This document shows positions 19,399-27,068 of a DNA stretch of 64,000 nt, piece after piece. Location: positions 368,501-432,500 of the forward strand of contig NZ_VFUZ01000001.1 in NCBI RefSeq assembly GCF_006658505.1. Direction: 5' to 3'. Under the pieces are notes generated by a model, which ran no database searches, was not told the origin of the DNA, and saw nothing but the letters and a program-made list of their open reading frames with translations. This DNA is from Mesorhizobium sp. B2-4-15 (GTDB lineage Bacteria > Pseudomonadota > Alphaproteobacteria > Rhizobiales > Rhizobiaceae). The position numbers and the translations under genes were made by a program. How positions within the stretch are numbered: position 1 is the stretch's first letter; every line of letters starts with the position of its first letter.

Positions 19399-19980
19399 TC
19401 AGCGGTTCTTGCCGGGAACCCATAGCACGTCGGCATTTCCATTGTCATTGACCGCCCGGGCGGCGACAAACAGGAAATCCGAGACGCGGTTGACGTATTT
19501 CAGCCCGTCGCGGTTGACGTGCTCCCCCGGATCCTGGGCGAGCGCGACCATCAGCCGCTCGGCCCGCCGCGCCACCGTGCGGGCGAGATGCAGGGCGGCG
19601 GCGGCCGGCGTGCCGCCGTTCAGCACGAAGGATTTGAGCGGCTGGAGATCCTTGTTGAGAAGGTCTATGTCCTTCTCGACGCGGTCGGTCTGCGCGGGGG
19701 TGATCCGCAACGCCTCATAGCCGAGCGGTTTGCCATCGTCGGGCACCGCGAGATCCGCGCCGAGGTCGAAGAGATCGTTCTGGATGCGCGAGAGCATGGC
19801 GTCGATCGCCGGATGGGTCTGGGCGGTGTGGACGCGCGCCATGCCGATGCAGGCATTGGCTTCATCGACCGTGCCGTAGGCGTCAACCCGCAGATCGGAT
19901 TTCAGCCGCCTTTCACCGGTGCCGAGGCCGGTGGTGCCATCGTCGCCGGTGCGGGTGTAGATCTTGTTGAGCTTGACCAT
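19399..19980 (-). CDS. pduO: PduO-type ATP:cob(I)alamin adenosyltransferase
   Basis: A 193-residue trimeric enzyme that makes adenosylcobalamin from cob(I)alamin and ATP. The N-terminal YTRTGDDGTTGLGTGER is the ATP-binding signature, VDAYGTVDEANACIGMAR follows, and the C-terminal part holds LNGGTPAAAALHLARTVARR and YVNRVSDFLFVAAR. Adenosylcobalamin serves enzymes such as methylmalonyl-CoA mutase and ribonucleotide reductase, fitting the nearby acyl-CoA/ETF genes. It lies between the HIG1-like gene (19-bp gap) and rhomboid gene. Confidence 0.95.
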   Translation of the reverse strand: MVKLNKIYTRTGDDGTTGLGTGERRLKSDLRVDAYGTVDEANACIGMARVHTAQTHPAIDAMLSRIQNDLFDLGADLAVPDDGKPLGYEALRITPAQTDRVEKDIDLLNKDLQPLKSFVLNGGTPAAAALHLARTVARRAERLMVALAQDPGEHVNRDGLKYVNRVSDFLFVAARAVNDNGNADVLWVPGKNR

Positions 19981-19999
19981 GTCGCCCCCCGAAAGGCCT

Positions 20000-20191
20000 T
20001 CACTTGCGGGTAAAATAGACGGCCAGCAGAATCAGCGCCAGCGCCACGGCCTGCAGCATGACGCGTGCCTGCATCAGTTTGTTCGACGTAACGCCGGAAC
20101 CGCCGCGCATCATGTTGATGAGCCCCCGGATCAGAACGATCACCACGGCGGCCATGACCAGAATGGCCAGGATGTTGAAGACGGATGCCAT
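20000..20191 (-). CDS. Small twin-transmembrane protein, HIG1-like
   Basis: A 63-residue protein with two membrane helices (about residues 5-24 and 40-59) joined by a basic loop (NMMRGGSGVTSNKLMQARV). This is the form of the bacterial HIG1-domain or twin-transmembrane proteins, whose eukaryotic relatives associate with cytochrome oxidase. The QxxRVxxQ-type stretch (MQARVMLQA) supports the match. In rhizobia such a gene usually precedes the PduO-type adenosyltransferase, as here. Precise function unknown. Confidence 0.8.
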   Translation of the reverse strand: MASVFNILAILVMAAVVIVLIRGLINMMRGGSGVTSNKLMQARVMLQAVALALILLAVYFTRK

Positions 20192-20217
20192 TGTTGCGTT
20201 TCCAGTTCTCTTGTTGT

Positions 20218-21093
20218 TCAGGCGCGTTTGGCCATCAGGCGGTAGAGTATCGATGCCGGCAGGATGCGTTTGAGCGTAGCGCCGATCTTCGCCGGCACCG
20301 TTACCACATAGTGCGGGCGCGGGCTCCGTGACAGAAGTGCATGGCGCAGAGCCTTGTGAACCACCTCCGGCCCGGGCTTCAGCGCCGATTGGCTGCCGCC
20401 GGCGCGCAGCCGTTTCAGCTGCGCCTCATAGTCCAGCCGATGCACGGAATTCTCGTGGTCGATATTCCTGAGGAACCAGGGCAGGCCATTGCTGGCGATC
20501 TTCGATTTCACCGGCCCCGGCTCGATCAGCGAGACGTGGACGCCGCTGCCTGTCAGTTCCTGGCGCTGGCAAAGCATCAGCGCCTCAAGCGCATGCTTCG
20601 ATGCCGAATAGGCGCCACGAAAGCGCACCGGCACCAGGCCGAGAATCGATGAGCAATGAATGAGGCGGCCGTGGCCCTGGCGGCGCATCACCGGCACGAT
20701 GCGCGAGGTCAGGTCGTGCCAGCCGAAGAAATTGACCTCGAATTGCGCCTTGAGCGCTGCCACCGACAGGTCCTCGACCGCGCCGGCCTGGGCGTAGGCA
20801 CCGTTGTTGAACAGCGCGTCGAGCCGGCCGCCGGTGCGGCCGAGCACCGCTGGCACCAGGGCGGCGATCGAATCCGGCTCGCTATAGTCGAGATAGAAAG
20901 CCTCGATGCCGTCGGCCTCGAGTGCGGCAATGTCTTCAGGTTTGCGCGCCGTGGCAAATACCCGCCAGCCTTCGGCCTTCAATGCCCGGGCGCAATAGGC
21001 GCCTATGCCTGAAGACGCACCGGTGACGATGACGGTGCGCAACTCTGCCGCTGGAGAATTCGTGGTTTGACGAAGGGTTGCCATTTGCCGCAT
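20218..21093 (-). CDS. Short-chain dehydrogenase/reductase
   Basis: A 291-residue classical SDR oxidoreductase. The coenzyme motif TGASSGIG lies at about residues 24-31, LFNNGAYAQAG replaces the usual NNAG with NNGA, and the catalytic YSASK (Tyr and Lys) with a preceding SSILG serine is intact. It probably uses NADP(H) since Arg and Lys follow the second strand (ATARKPED). Starts at 21093 or 21084 are both possible. Substrate unknown. It is 26 bp upstream of the HIG1-like gene and divergent from the BrkB-like gene. Confidence 0.88.
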   Translation of the reverse strand: MRQMATLRQTTNSPAAELRTVIVTGASSGIGAYCARALKAEGWRVFATARKPEDIAALEADGIEAFYLDYSEPDSIAALVPAVLGRTGGRLDALFNNGAYAQAGAVEDLSVAALKAQFEVNFFGWHDLTSRIVPVMRRQGHGRLIHCSSILGLVPVRFRGAYSASKHALEALMLCQRQELTGSGVHVSLIEPGPVKSKIASNGLPWFLRNIDHENSVHRLDYEAQLKRLRAGGSQSALKPGPEVVHKALRHALLSRSPRPHYVVTVPAKIGATLKRILPASILYRLMAKRA

Positions 21094-21142
21094 TCACTTC
21101 CCATATTCGCGGCGTCGAGACAATCGAAGGGAGCGCGCGTTC

Positions 21143-21994
21143 TTGCTGCGGAATATTGTCGCCCTGCGCCGCGTGCTCTACGACGCGATCGGCCATTTCA
21201 CCACCGATGATGGCTGGGCGATGGCCAGCCATCTGGCGATCACCTCGCTGATGGCGCTGTTTCCGTTCCTGATCTTCGCCACGACGCTGGCCAGTTTCCT
21301 CGGCGCCCAGGCCTTTGCCGACACGGCCGTGCATCTGGTCTTCGACACCTGGCCGGATCAGATCGCCAAGCCGATCGCGCGTGAGGTGCTGAACGTGCTG
21401 ACCGTCAGGCGCAGCGATCTGTTGACCTATGGCGTGCTGCTTGCCGCCTACTTTGCGTCGAATGGCATCGAGGCGCTGCGCACCTCGCTCAACCGGGCCT
21501 ATCGCGTCACGGAAACGCGCGGCATCATCTATCGCCGGGTGCAGAGCATCTTCTTCGTGCTGATCGCCACCGCCGGTTTTCTTGCGATCAGCGTGCTGCT
21601 GGTGTTCGCGCCGTTGCTGGCGCGGCTGGCGGAAGCCCATTTCGAATGGATAAAGCCCTATACCGGCACGATCACGCTATGGCGCTACGTCATTGCCTCG
21701 ACGGTCATCATCGGTGGGCTGTTTGCCGTGCATTACTGGCTGCCGGCCGGCAAGCGCCGCTTCGTCTCGCTGGTGCCGGGCATCATCTTCACGCTGGGCG
21801 CGTGGCTTATCGGCTCGACGATATTCGCCACCTATCTCGACCATTTCTCATCCTATGTGACGACCTATGCCGGCCTGGCCTCGATCATGATCGCGGTGGT
21901 TTTCCTCTACATCGTCTCGGCGATCTTCATTCTTGGCGGCGAGCTCAATGCCGCCATCAGCCGCTATCTCGAGGCACGGGCGAGAGTCGGCTGA
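21143..21994 (+). CDS. YihY/BrkB family inner-membrane protein
   Basis: A 283-residue membrane protein with about six segments, of the YihY/UPF0761 family once misnamed as ribonuclease BN. Typical parts include the early SHLAITSLMALFPFLIF, the FASNGIEALRTSLNRAY loop and the C-terminal IFILGGELNAAISRYLE. The start is TTG 21143, preceded by GAAGGGAG about 8 bp earlier. Function in the family is unsettled (possible transporter). Its stop codon lies in the outer arm of the palindrome that follows, shared with the convergent EamA gene. Confidence 0.88.
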   Translation: MLRNIVALRRVLYDAIGHFTTDDGWAMASHLAITSLMALFPFLIFATTLASFLGAQAFADTAVHLVFDTWPDQIAKPIAREVLNVLTVRRSDLLTYGVLLAAYFASNGIEALRTSLNRAYRVTETRGIIYRRVQSIFFVLIATAGFLAISVLLVFAPLLARLAEAHFEWIKPYTGTITLWRYVIASTVIIGGLFAVHYWLPAGKRRFVSLVPGIIFTLGAWLIGSTIFATYLDHFSSYVTTYAGLASIMIAVVFLYIVSAIFILGGELNAAISRYLEARARVG

Positions 21995-22058
21995 GCCGAG
22001 CATGATCTCTTCCGAAAACCGGTTCCCACTTTTCGGGATCATGCTTTGCTTGGCTCAG
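21991..22058. repeat. Family A palindrome acting as shared gene end
   Basis: Outer arms CTGAGCC (21991-21997) and GGCTCAG (22052-22058) enclose the palindrome GCATGATCTCTTCCGAAAA ... TTTTCGGGATCATGC. It contains the BrkB-like stop codon and the last six codons and stop of the convergent EamA gene. Likely serves as a bidirectional terminator. Confidence 0.75.
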
Positions 22059-22935
22059 CCTGTGTCTTGGTCTGCCGAGCCGTTGCCAGGGCAACGCCGA
22101 AGGTGGTGATCGCCATGCCGGCAATCTGAAGCGCGTTGAGCTGCTCGTTGAACAGGGCCCAGGCGATGACGGCGGTCACCGCGGGCACCAGGTAGAACAG
22201 CGAGGCCACTTTCGACATCTCGCCGTCGCGGATCATCACCATCAAAAGGAAGATGGCGCCGACCGACAGCACCAGCACCAGCCAGGCCATGGCGAAGATC
22301 AACTCGCCATTGATGACGACGGTGTGCGTTTCGAAGGCAAGCGCGGCCAGGATCATCAGCGCCGCGCCGCCGACATATTGCCACATCGTGGCCGCCACGA
22401 GATTGCCGCCGGAGGCAAAACGCTTCTGCCAGATCGTGCCGGCGGCCATGCCGAGCACGGAGATGAGCGAGGCGGTCAGTGTCGCCGATGTCACGCCGCC
22501 GCCGAGCGCGCCAAGTTTCGGCCACAGCACGATGACGACGCCGATCAGACCAACGGCGAGGCCGGCCCAATGGCGCGGCAGAATGGCCTCGCCCAGGAAT
22601 TTGCCGGCAAGCACCGCCGTGATCAGCGGCTGAAGTCCGACAATCAGCGCCGAAAGCCCTGCAGGCATGCCCCTGTGGATGGCCCAGAACACGGCGCCGA
22701 GATAAACGCCGTGCATGAGGATGCCCGCGCCGGCCGCATGCAGCGCCTCTTCACGGGTGGCTCTTTTCGAACCCAGAATGACCGTCAGGATAGCGAACAG
22801 GACCGCCGCCAGGACGAAGCGCGCGGCGAGGAACGTAAAGGGCTCCGCCCATGGCATGGCGTAGCGGGCGCCGATGAAGCCGGTCGCCCACAGGACAACG
22901 AAGGTGGCGGGGATGAACCGCTTGATGCTGTGCAT
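22039..22935 (-). CDS. EamA/DMT family transporter
   Basis: A 298-residue drug/metabolite exporter with ten predicted membrane segments in two EamA repeats. It opens MHSIKRFIPATFVVLWATGF and has the ARYAMPWAEPFTFLAARF stretch typical of the family, and GEAILPRHWAGLAVGLIGV at the end of the first repeat. Likely exports small metabolites such as amino acids; substrate unknown. ATG 22935 preferred over 22953. Its final residues (EPSKA) are encoded by the right half of an interspersed palindrome. Confidence 0.88.
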   Translation of the reverse strand: MHSIKRFIPATFVVLWATGFIGARYAMPWAEPFTFLAARFVLAAVLFAILTVILGSKRATREEALHAAGAGILMHGVYLGAVFWAIHRGMPAGLSALIVGLQPLITAVLAGKFLGEAILPRHWAGLAVGLIGVVIVLWPKLGALGGGVTSATLTASLISVLGMAAGTIWQKRFASGGNLVAATMWQYVGGAALMILAALAFETHTVVINGELIFAMAWLVLVLSVGAIFLLMVMIRDGEMSKVASLFYLVPAVTAVIAWALFNEQLNALQIAGMAITTFGVALATARQTKTQAEPSKA

Positions 22936-23085
22936 TTCCGGGAACCGCCACATTGGTGGGAACTGACCGTGGCGATTGCTCTAGTCCTGTTCAGACCGGC
23001 GTGCAAAACGAAACCATTGATCCATACGTCACCGGAATTGAATGGGCGGTACGTCCGATAAGCGGGTTTCCGGGGGGTTGCAGGC

Positions 23086-23961
23086 TCAGAGACCAACCAT
23101 TCTTCTGATATCGTCCGGTGACGCGCCGGCACCGCGCAATGCGGCCAGGCCTGAATCACCGAGGCTCTTGGAGAGCTTTCGTCCGTCCGGCCCAAGGATA
23201 AGCCGATGATGGAAATAGGCCGGCTGCGGCAATCCAAGCAATTCCTGGAGCAGGCGCTGCACCCCGGTTGCTGAGAACAGATCCTGTCCGCGCACGACAT
23301 GGCTGACGCCTTGCAGGGCGTCGTCCATGACGACGGCAAGGTGGTAGCTGGTCGGGATGTCGCGGCGCGCCACGATCACGTCGCCCCAGTCTCGCGGACG
23401 GGCCCCGACCGAGCGCGTCGCGGACAGCGTCTCATCGCTGAATTCGGCCCATGCGAGGTCCTTGCCGACATGCGCCAAGGCGGCGCCGACATCGAGCCGC
23501 CAGGCGAAAGGTTGGTTATCGTCGATGCGCCGCTTGCGCTCTCTCATCGGCAGCGCCTTGTCGGTCGGAGGGTAGAGCGGCACGCCGTCGGGATCGCGCG
23601 GCCAGTCGCGCCCGCGCTTTTCGCAGTCGGTGATAAAGGCGCGGATCTCGCCACGGCTCATGAAGGCGGGATAGACAAGTTCCTCGCGGATCAGCCGGTC
23701 GAGCACCGCCTTGTACTCGGCAAAATGTTCGGACTGGCGACGCAGCGGCTCCTCCCAGCCAAGGCCCAGCCACTTCAGGTCGGCGAGCACGCCAGCCTCG
23801 AATTGCGGCGTGCAGCGCGTCGTATCGATGTCCTCGATGCGAAGCAGCAGGCGGCCGTCAGAGGTATTTGCCAGCTTCTGATTGAGCAGCGCCGAATAGG
23901 CGTGGCCGAGATGCAGGTCCCCGTTGGGGCTGGGGGCGAAGCGGAATGTCAGGAGCGTCAT
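23086..23961 (-). CDS. gluQ: Glutamyl-Q tRNA(Asp) synthetase
   Basis: A 291-residue paralogue of the catalytic part of glutamyl-tRNA synthetase that attaches glutamate to queuosine in the tRNA-Asp anticodon. The class I HIGH motif appears as NGDLHLGHAYSA (residues 13-24) and KMSKS as RKLSKSLG near residue 263. It lacks the anticodon-binding C-terminal domain of true GluRS, which fixes the assignment. RIEDIDTTRC is the conserved glutamate-binding stretch. ATG 23961; divergent from the DNA glycosylase gene 75 bp away. Confidence 0.93.
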   Translation of the reverse strand: MTLLTFRFAPSPNGDLHLGHAYSALLNQKLANTSDGRLLLRIEDIDTTRCTPQFEAGVLADLKWLGLGWEEPLRRQSEHFAEYKAVLDRLIREELVYPAFMSRGEIRAFITDCEKRGRDWPRDPDGVPLYPPTDKALPMRERKRRIDDNQPFAWRLDVGAALAHVGKDLAWAEFSDETLSATRSVGARPRDWGDVIVARRDIPTSYHLAVVMDDALQGVSHVVRGQDLFSATGVQRLLQELLGLPQPAYFHHRLILGPDGRKLSKSLGDSGLAALRGAGASPDDIRRMVGL

Positions 23962-24036
23962 GTCTCAGGCGGCAATCGGGTTGTGCTGCGGTTTTGGCAA
24001 TTGCTACTTTGCGGCACATTCGCGGATAAGGATACC

Positions 24037-24678
24037 ATGCAACGCATCGCGACACTGGACGACATTGCGCGCGGGCTGGATGCGCTTTGCGTCATCGACC
24101 CGCGCCTGGAAAAGGTGCGCGGCATGGCCGGCGAGGTACCGCTCAGGCTTTCCGAGCCGGGGTTCAGGAGCCTGGCCTCGATTATCGTCTCGCAGCAGGT
24201 CTCCCGCGCAAGCGCCGATGCGATTTTCGGCCGGCTGACAAGGCTCGTCGACCCGCTGACGCCGCAGGCGATCCTGACCGCCGACGAGGACATGTTTCGC
24301 GAGGCCGGCCTGTCGCGGCCCAAGCAGCGCGGGCTGATCGCGGTTGCCCAGGCGGTGGCCGCCGGTCTCGACCTCCATCACCTGTGTTCGCTCGACGCAA
24401 CCGAGGCGATCACGACGATGACCGCGGTTCCCGGCATCGGTCCCTGGACAGCCGAAGTGTACCTTTTGTTTGCCGCGGGGCACCCCGACATCTTCCCGGC
24501 GCGCGACGTCGCCCTGCAGGCTGCTGTCGGCCATGCGCTCGGCATCGAGCCGCGTCCGCCGGAGAAAACGCTGATCGCGTTGGCCGAATCATGGAGCCCG
24601 TGGCGAGGTGTCGCATCGCGGCTTTTCTGGTCCTATTATCGCGAAACCAGGGGGCGCGACGCCGCACCGCCTGCCTGA
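24037..24678 (+). CDS. DNA-3-methyladenine glycosylase II family protein (AlkA-like)
   Basis: A 213-residue HhH-GPD base-excision glycosylase that removes alkylated purines. The helix-hairpin-helix reads MTAVPGIGPWTAEVYLLFA, and the catalytic aspartate is in IFPARDVALQAAV. IIVSQQVSRASADAIFGRL is the conserved early helix. It lacks the N-terminal AlkA domain of E. coli, so it matches the shorter bacterial/yeast Mag type. The start at ATG 24037 gives MQRIATLDDIARG; the frame before it is antisense to gluQ. Confidence 0.9.
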   Translation: MQRIATLDDIARGLDALCVIDPRLEKVRGMAGEVPLRLSEPGFRSLASIIVSQQVSRASADAIFGRLTRLVDPLTPQAILTADEDMFREAGLSRPKQRGLIAVAQAVAAGLDLHHLCSLDATEAITTMTAVPGIGPWTAEVYLLFAAGHPDIFPARDVALQAAVGHALGIEPRPPEKTLIALAESWSPWRGVASRLFWSYYRETRGRDAAPPA

Positions 24679-24803
24679 ATCCGCAAAAAGGCATGAAAAT
24701 CACGTATTTTTGGCACTCCGGGCAAACGACAATCCGCTTCACATCCCTGTCATGTCGGGCTTACAGTATCCGCGCCGAACGGCGGGTCTTTTGAAGCTGC
24801 ACG

Positions 24804-24845
24804 TGACCCTCCCCGAAAATCGAATTCGATTTTCGGGGTCATGTG
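24804..24845. repeat. Perfect 28-bp palindrome (family A variant)
   Basis: Bases 24811-24838 are a perfect palindrome (CCCCGAAAATCGAA and its complement), extended on the sides by TGACC and GGTCA with one extra base. It lies just upstream of the HNH gene and belongs to the same general family as the elements at 4827, 21991 and 46245. Confidence 0.85.
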
Positions 24846-24866
24846 CGAACCAAGGAGGTCAACAAG

Positions 24867-25424
24867 GTGACGGTTGCCGTATCTCCGGATGGGCTTCCAG
24901 CGCTGGTGCTGAATGCGGATTACCGTCCGCTCAGCTATTACCCCTTGTCGCTCTGGTCCTGGCAGGACGCCATCAAGGCAGTGTTCCTCGACCGGGTGAA
25001 TATCGTCGCCGAATACGAGCATGCGGTTTCCTCGCCGACCTTCTCGATGAAGCTGCCGAGCGTGGTCAGCCTGAAGGCCTATGTGAAGCCCTCCAGGCAT
25101 CCGGCGTTTACCCGTTTCAATGTCTTCCTGCGCGACCGCTTCCAGTGCCAGTATTGCGGTACGCCCGAGGATCTGACCTTCGACCACGTCATCCCGCGCC
25201 ATCGTGGTGGTGCCACGACATGGGAGAACGTCGTCGCGGCCTGTTCTCCTTGCAACCTCAGGAAGGGCGGCATGATGCCGGCGCAAGCCAAGATGTGGCC
25301 GCTGCAGAAGCCCTATCAGCCGACGGTGCACGATCTGCACAACAACGGCCGGCTGTTTCCGCCCAACCACCTGCATGAAAGCTGGATGGATTATCTCTAC
25401 TGGGATGTCGAACTCGAACCTTGA
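24867..25424 (+). CDS. HNH endonuclease family protein
   Basis: A 185-residue protein with a central HNH nuclease motif: two zinc-type CxxC pairs, CQYCG and CSPC, frame the DHVIPRHRGG (His-His) and WENVVAACSPCNLRKGG elements. The N-terminal part (LVLNADYRPLSYYPLSLWSW) marks the widespread 5-methylcytosine-restriction-like HNH group found as a core gene across Alphaproteobacteria; real function unknown. Start GTG 24867 is chosen because AAGGAGG lies 8 bp before it; GTG 24843 is in frame but lies inside the palindrome. Confidence 0.87.
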   Translation: MTVAVSPDGLPALVLNADYRPLSYYPLSLWSWQDAIKAVFLDRVNIVAEYEHAVSSPTFSMKLPSVVSLKAYVKPSRHPAFTRFNVFLRDRFQCQYCGTPEDLTFDHVIPRHRGGATTWENVVAACSPCNLRKGGMMPAQAKMWPLQKPYQPTVHDLHNNGRLFPPNHLHESWMDYLYWDVELEP

Positions 25425-25580
25425 GATCGTTCGAGAATTCGGGAGGCCGGCCGTCTGGAGCAATTGCCTGCGCTTCCGATGCTCACGGACCAAATGTCCG
25501 CTCCGCTTCGGTTCTCGACAATCACTCCATACGACTCGGCCTGCCGAATTCCTTGAACGATCTCGCGTCGGCTCTATAGC

Positions 25581-26099
25581 TCAATCGCGGGCAAGCGCGC
25601 CGCGGAAGGCGACGGCGGCGAGGATAAGGCTGGCGATGGCGTTCCAGCCGGCGAGCGACAGGCCGAGGATGCGCAGCGCGGCCTTGTCGCAAGAGGGTGG
25701 CACGAATTTGTCGAGCGCGTCGAGCACGCCCTTGCCGCCGGTGTCGACCGGACCGGCGCCCGCCGTGCAATCGGCCGGACCTTGCCACCAGGCCCATTCG
25801 ACGCCGGAGTGGTAGACGCCGAGATAGAGGCCGTAGAGCATCAGCAGGCCGCCGATGCCCAGCAGGCCGCGCGTCAGCCATGCGGGCGCACGCAGCAGCG
25901 AAGCAACCACCGCCAGCAGCATCAAAGGCGCGCCGATATAGTAAGGGGTGCGCTGCTCCAGGCAGAGGTGGCAGGGGATGTAGCCGCCAATATACTGGAA
26001 GCAGAGCGCCGAGCCGACCGTGGCGGCCATGGCGACGGCGAGAAACAGGGCGGTCCGCGTGCGCTGGCGTCCGGTATCGGCATTCATCGTCGCTGTCAT
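25581..26099 (-). CDS. dsbB: Disulfide bond formation protein B
   Basis: A 172-residue inner-membrane quinone reductase that reoxidises DsbA-type proteins. Four membrane segments; the first periplasmic loop carries the CHLC pair (GGYIPCHLCLEQRTPYY) and the second loop has the other pair in PADCTAG and PPSCDK. Both pairs are intact. ATG 26099 is preferred; ATG 26114 also in frame. It precedes no obvious dsbA. The YqaA-family gene is upstream on the same strand (76-bp gap). Confidence 0.9.
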   Translation of the reverse strand: MTATMNADTGRQRTRTALFLAVAMAATVGSALCFQYIGGYIPCHLCLEQRTPYYIGAPLMLLAVVASLLRAPAWLTRGLLGIGGLLMLYGLYLGVYHSGVEWAWWQGPADCTAGAGPVDTGGKGVLDALDKFVPPSCDKAALRILGLSLAGWNAIASLILAAVAFRGALARD

Positions 26100-26175
26100 G
26101 GGTCTTTCGTCCATTGTGTTCGCCGCCCGCCAGGTCCGCTTACCCAAAAGCATTGCGCGGTTTGAGAGAGATGGC

Positions 26176-26769
26176 TCAGAGGGCGTACTTGATCACGATA
26201 TAAAGCAAAATCAGGGCTACCGCGGCGGCGCTGGCGATGAGGCCGAGACGCTTTTCGATGAATTCGCGGATCGGTTCGCCATAGCGCCGCAAAAGCCAGG
26301 CCAGCAGCAGGAAGCGGCCGCCGCGCGCCACGATGGCGAGCACGATGAACAGGGCCAGGTTGACGCCAAGGGCGCCGGACAGGATCGTCACCACCTTGAT
26401 CGGCGGCAGATGGGCTGCACCCGAGGTGACCAGCATCAGGGCGATGAATTCTATGCTTACGCCCGCCGAAGTTCGCAATTGCTCGAATTCGTCGTACTTG
26501 CCGTAGAATTGGAGGATCGGCCGCGCCACCGCGTCATAGGCGTAGTGGCCGATAAACCAGCCGGCGATGCCGCCCAGCACCGAGGCGACGGTGGCGACCA
26601 GCGCATAGCGATAGGCGCGATCCGGCCGCGACAAAGCCATCGGCAGATAGAGCACGTCGGCCGGCACCAGGAATACCGAGCTCTCGACGAAAGCGATGAA
26701 AGCCAGCCACCATTCGGCGGATTTGCGCGCCGCCAGTGACAGGGTCCAGTCGTACAGTCCGCGAAGCAT
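26176..26769 (-). CDS. yqaA: YqaA family (SNARE-associated/VTT) membrane protein
   Basis: A 197-residue membrane protein of the YqaA branch of the DedA/VTT superfamily. It starts MLRGLYDWTLSLAARKSAEW; AFVESSVFLVPADVLYLPMAL holds the family's conserved FxE and P, and GIAGWFIGHYAYDAVARPIL the glycine-rich reentrant part. Likely a lipid scramblase or transporter by analogy. ATG 26769; upstream lies a 180-bp gap to the divergent tRNA-Leu with its promoter. Confidence 0.85.
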   Translation of the reverse strand: MLRGLYDWTLSLAARKSAEWWLAFIAFVESSVFLVPADVLYLPMALSRPDRAYRYALVATVASVLGGIAGWFIGHYAYDAVARPILQFYGKYDEFEQLRTSAGVSIEFIALMLVTSGAAHLPPIKVVTILSGALGVNLALFIVLAIVARGGRFLLLAWLLRRYGEPIREFIEKRLGLIASAAAVALILLYIVIKYAL

Positions 26770-26893
26770 CGGCTCTCCTATGGAACGGCCCGTCTGTCTA
26801 GAAAGGTTTTTCGCGCTGCACAATGGCCGCGGTCTTACAAATTGGAAAGGTGCCGTCTGGTCGCGGCTGTGAGCTGGTCTGCAAATTGGGCAG

Positions 26894-26921
26894 TTGACGA
26901 ACAGCCCTCCAACCGTATAGT
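26894..26921 (+). promoter_or_regulatory. Sigma-70 promoter of tRNA-Leu
   Basis: TTGACG (26894-26899), 16 bp, then TATAGT (26916-26921), ending 28 bp before the tRNA. Very close to the housekeeping consensus in both boxes and the best vegetative promoter seen in the window. Confidence 0.8.
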
Positions 26922-26949
26922 CCGCGCCCATCCAGGCCGCCCGGCCTGA

Positions 26950-27034
26950 GCCCCTATGGCGGAATTGGTAGACGCGCTCGACTCAAAATCGAGTTCCGCA
27001 AGGAGTGCTGGTTCGATCCCGGCTAGGGGCACCA
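26950..27034 (+). tRNA. tRNA-Leu (CAA anticodon)
   Basis: Folds as a class II tRNA: acceptor GCCCCTA/TAGGGGC, D arm with GGTAGACGC, anticodon stem CTCGA/TCGAG with loop CTCAAAA (anticodon CAA), long variable arm (TTCCGCAAGGAGT) and T arm GCTGGTTCGATCCCGGC. The CCA end is genome-encoded. It reads UUG codons. No integrase or att-like duplication is seen nearby. Confidence 0.97.
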
Positions 27035-27068
27035 AATTCCTTCGCACGCCTTCGCGAATTCGATTGGC

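Noticed and set aside
24843..24866. Earlier GTG start for the HNH gene
   Set aside because: It lies inside the palindrome and has no ribosome site. GTG 24867 has AAGGAGG at proper distance.
26950..27060. tRNA-Leu as a genomic-island attachment site
   Set aside because: No integrase, no repeated tRNA 3' end in the window and no change in gene type downstream.
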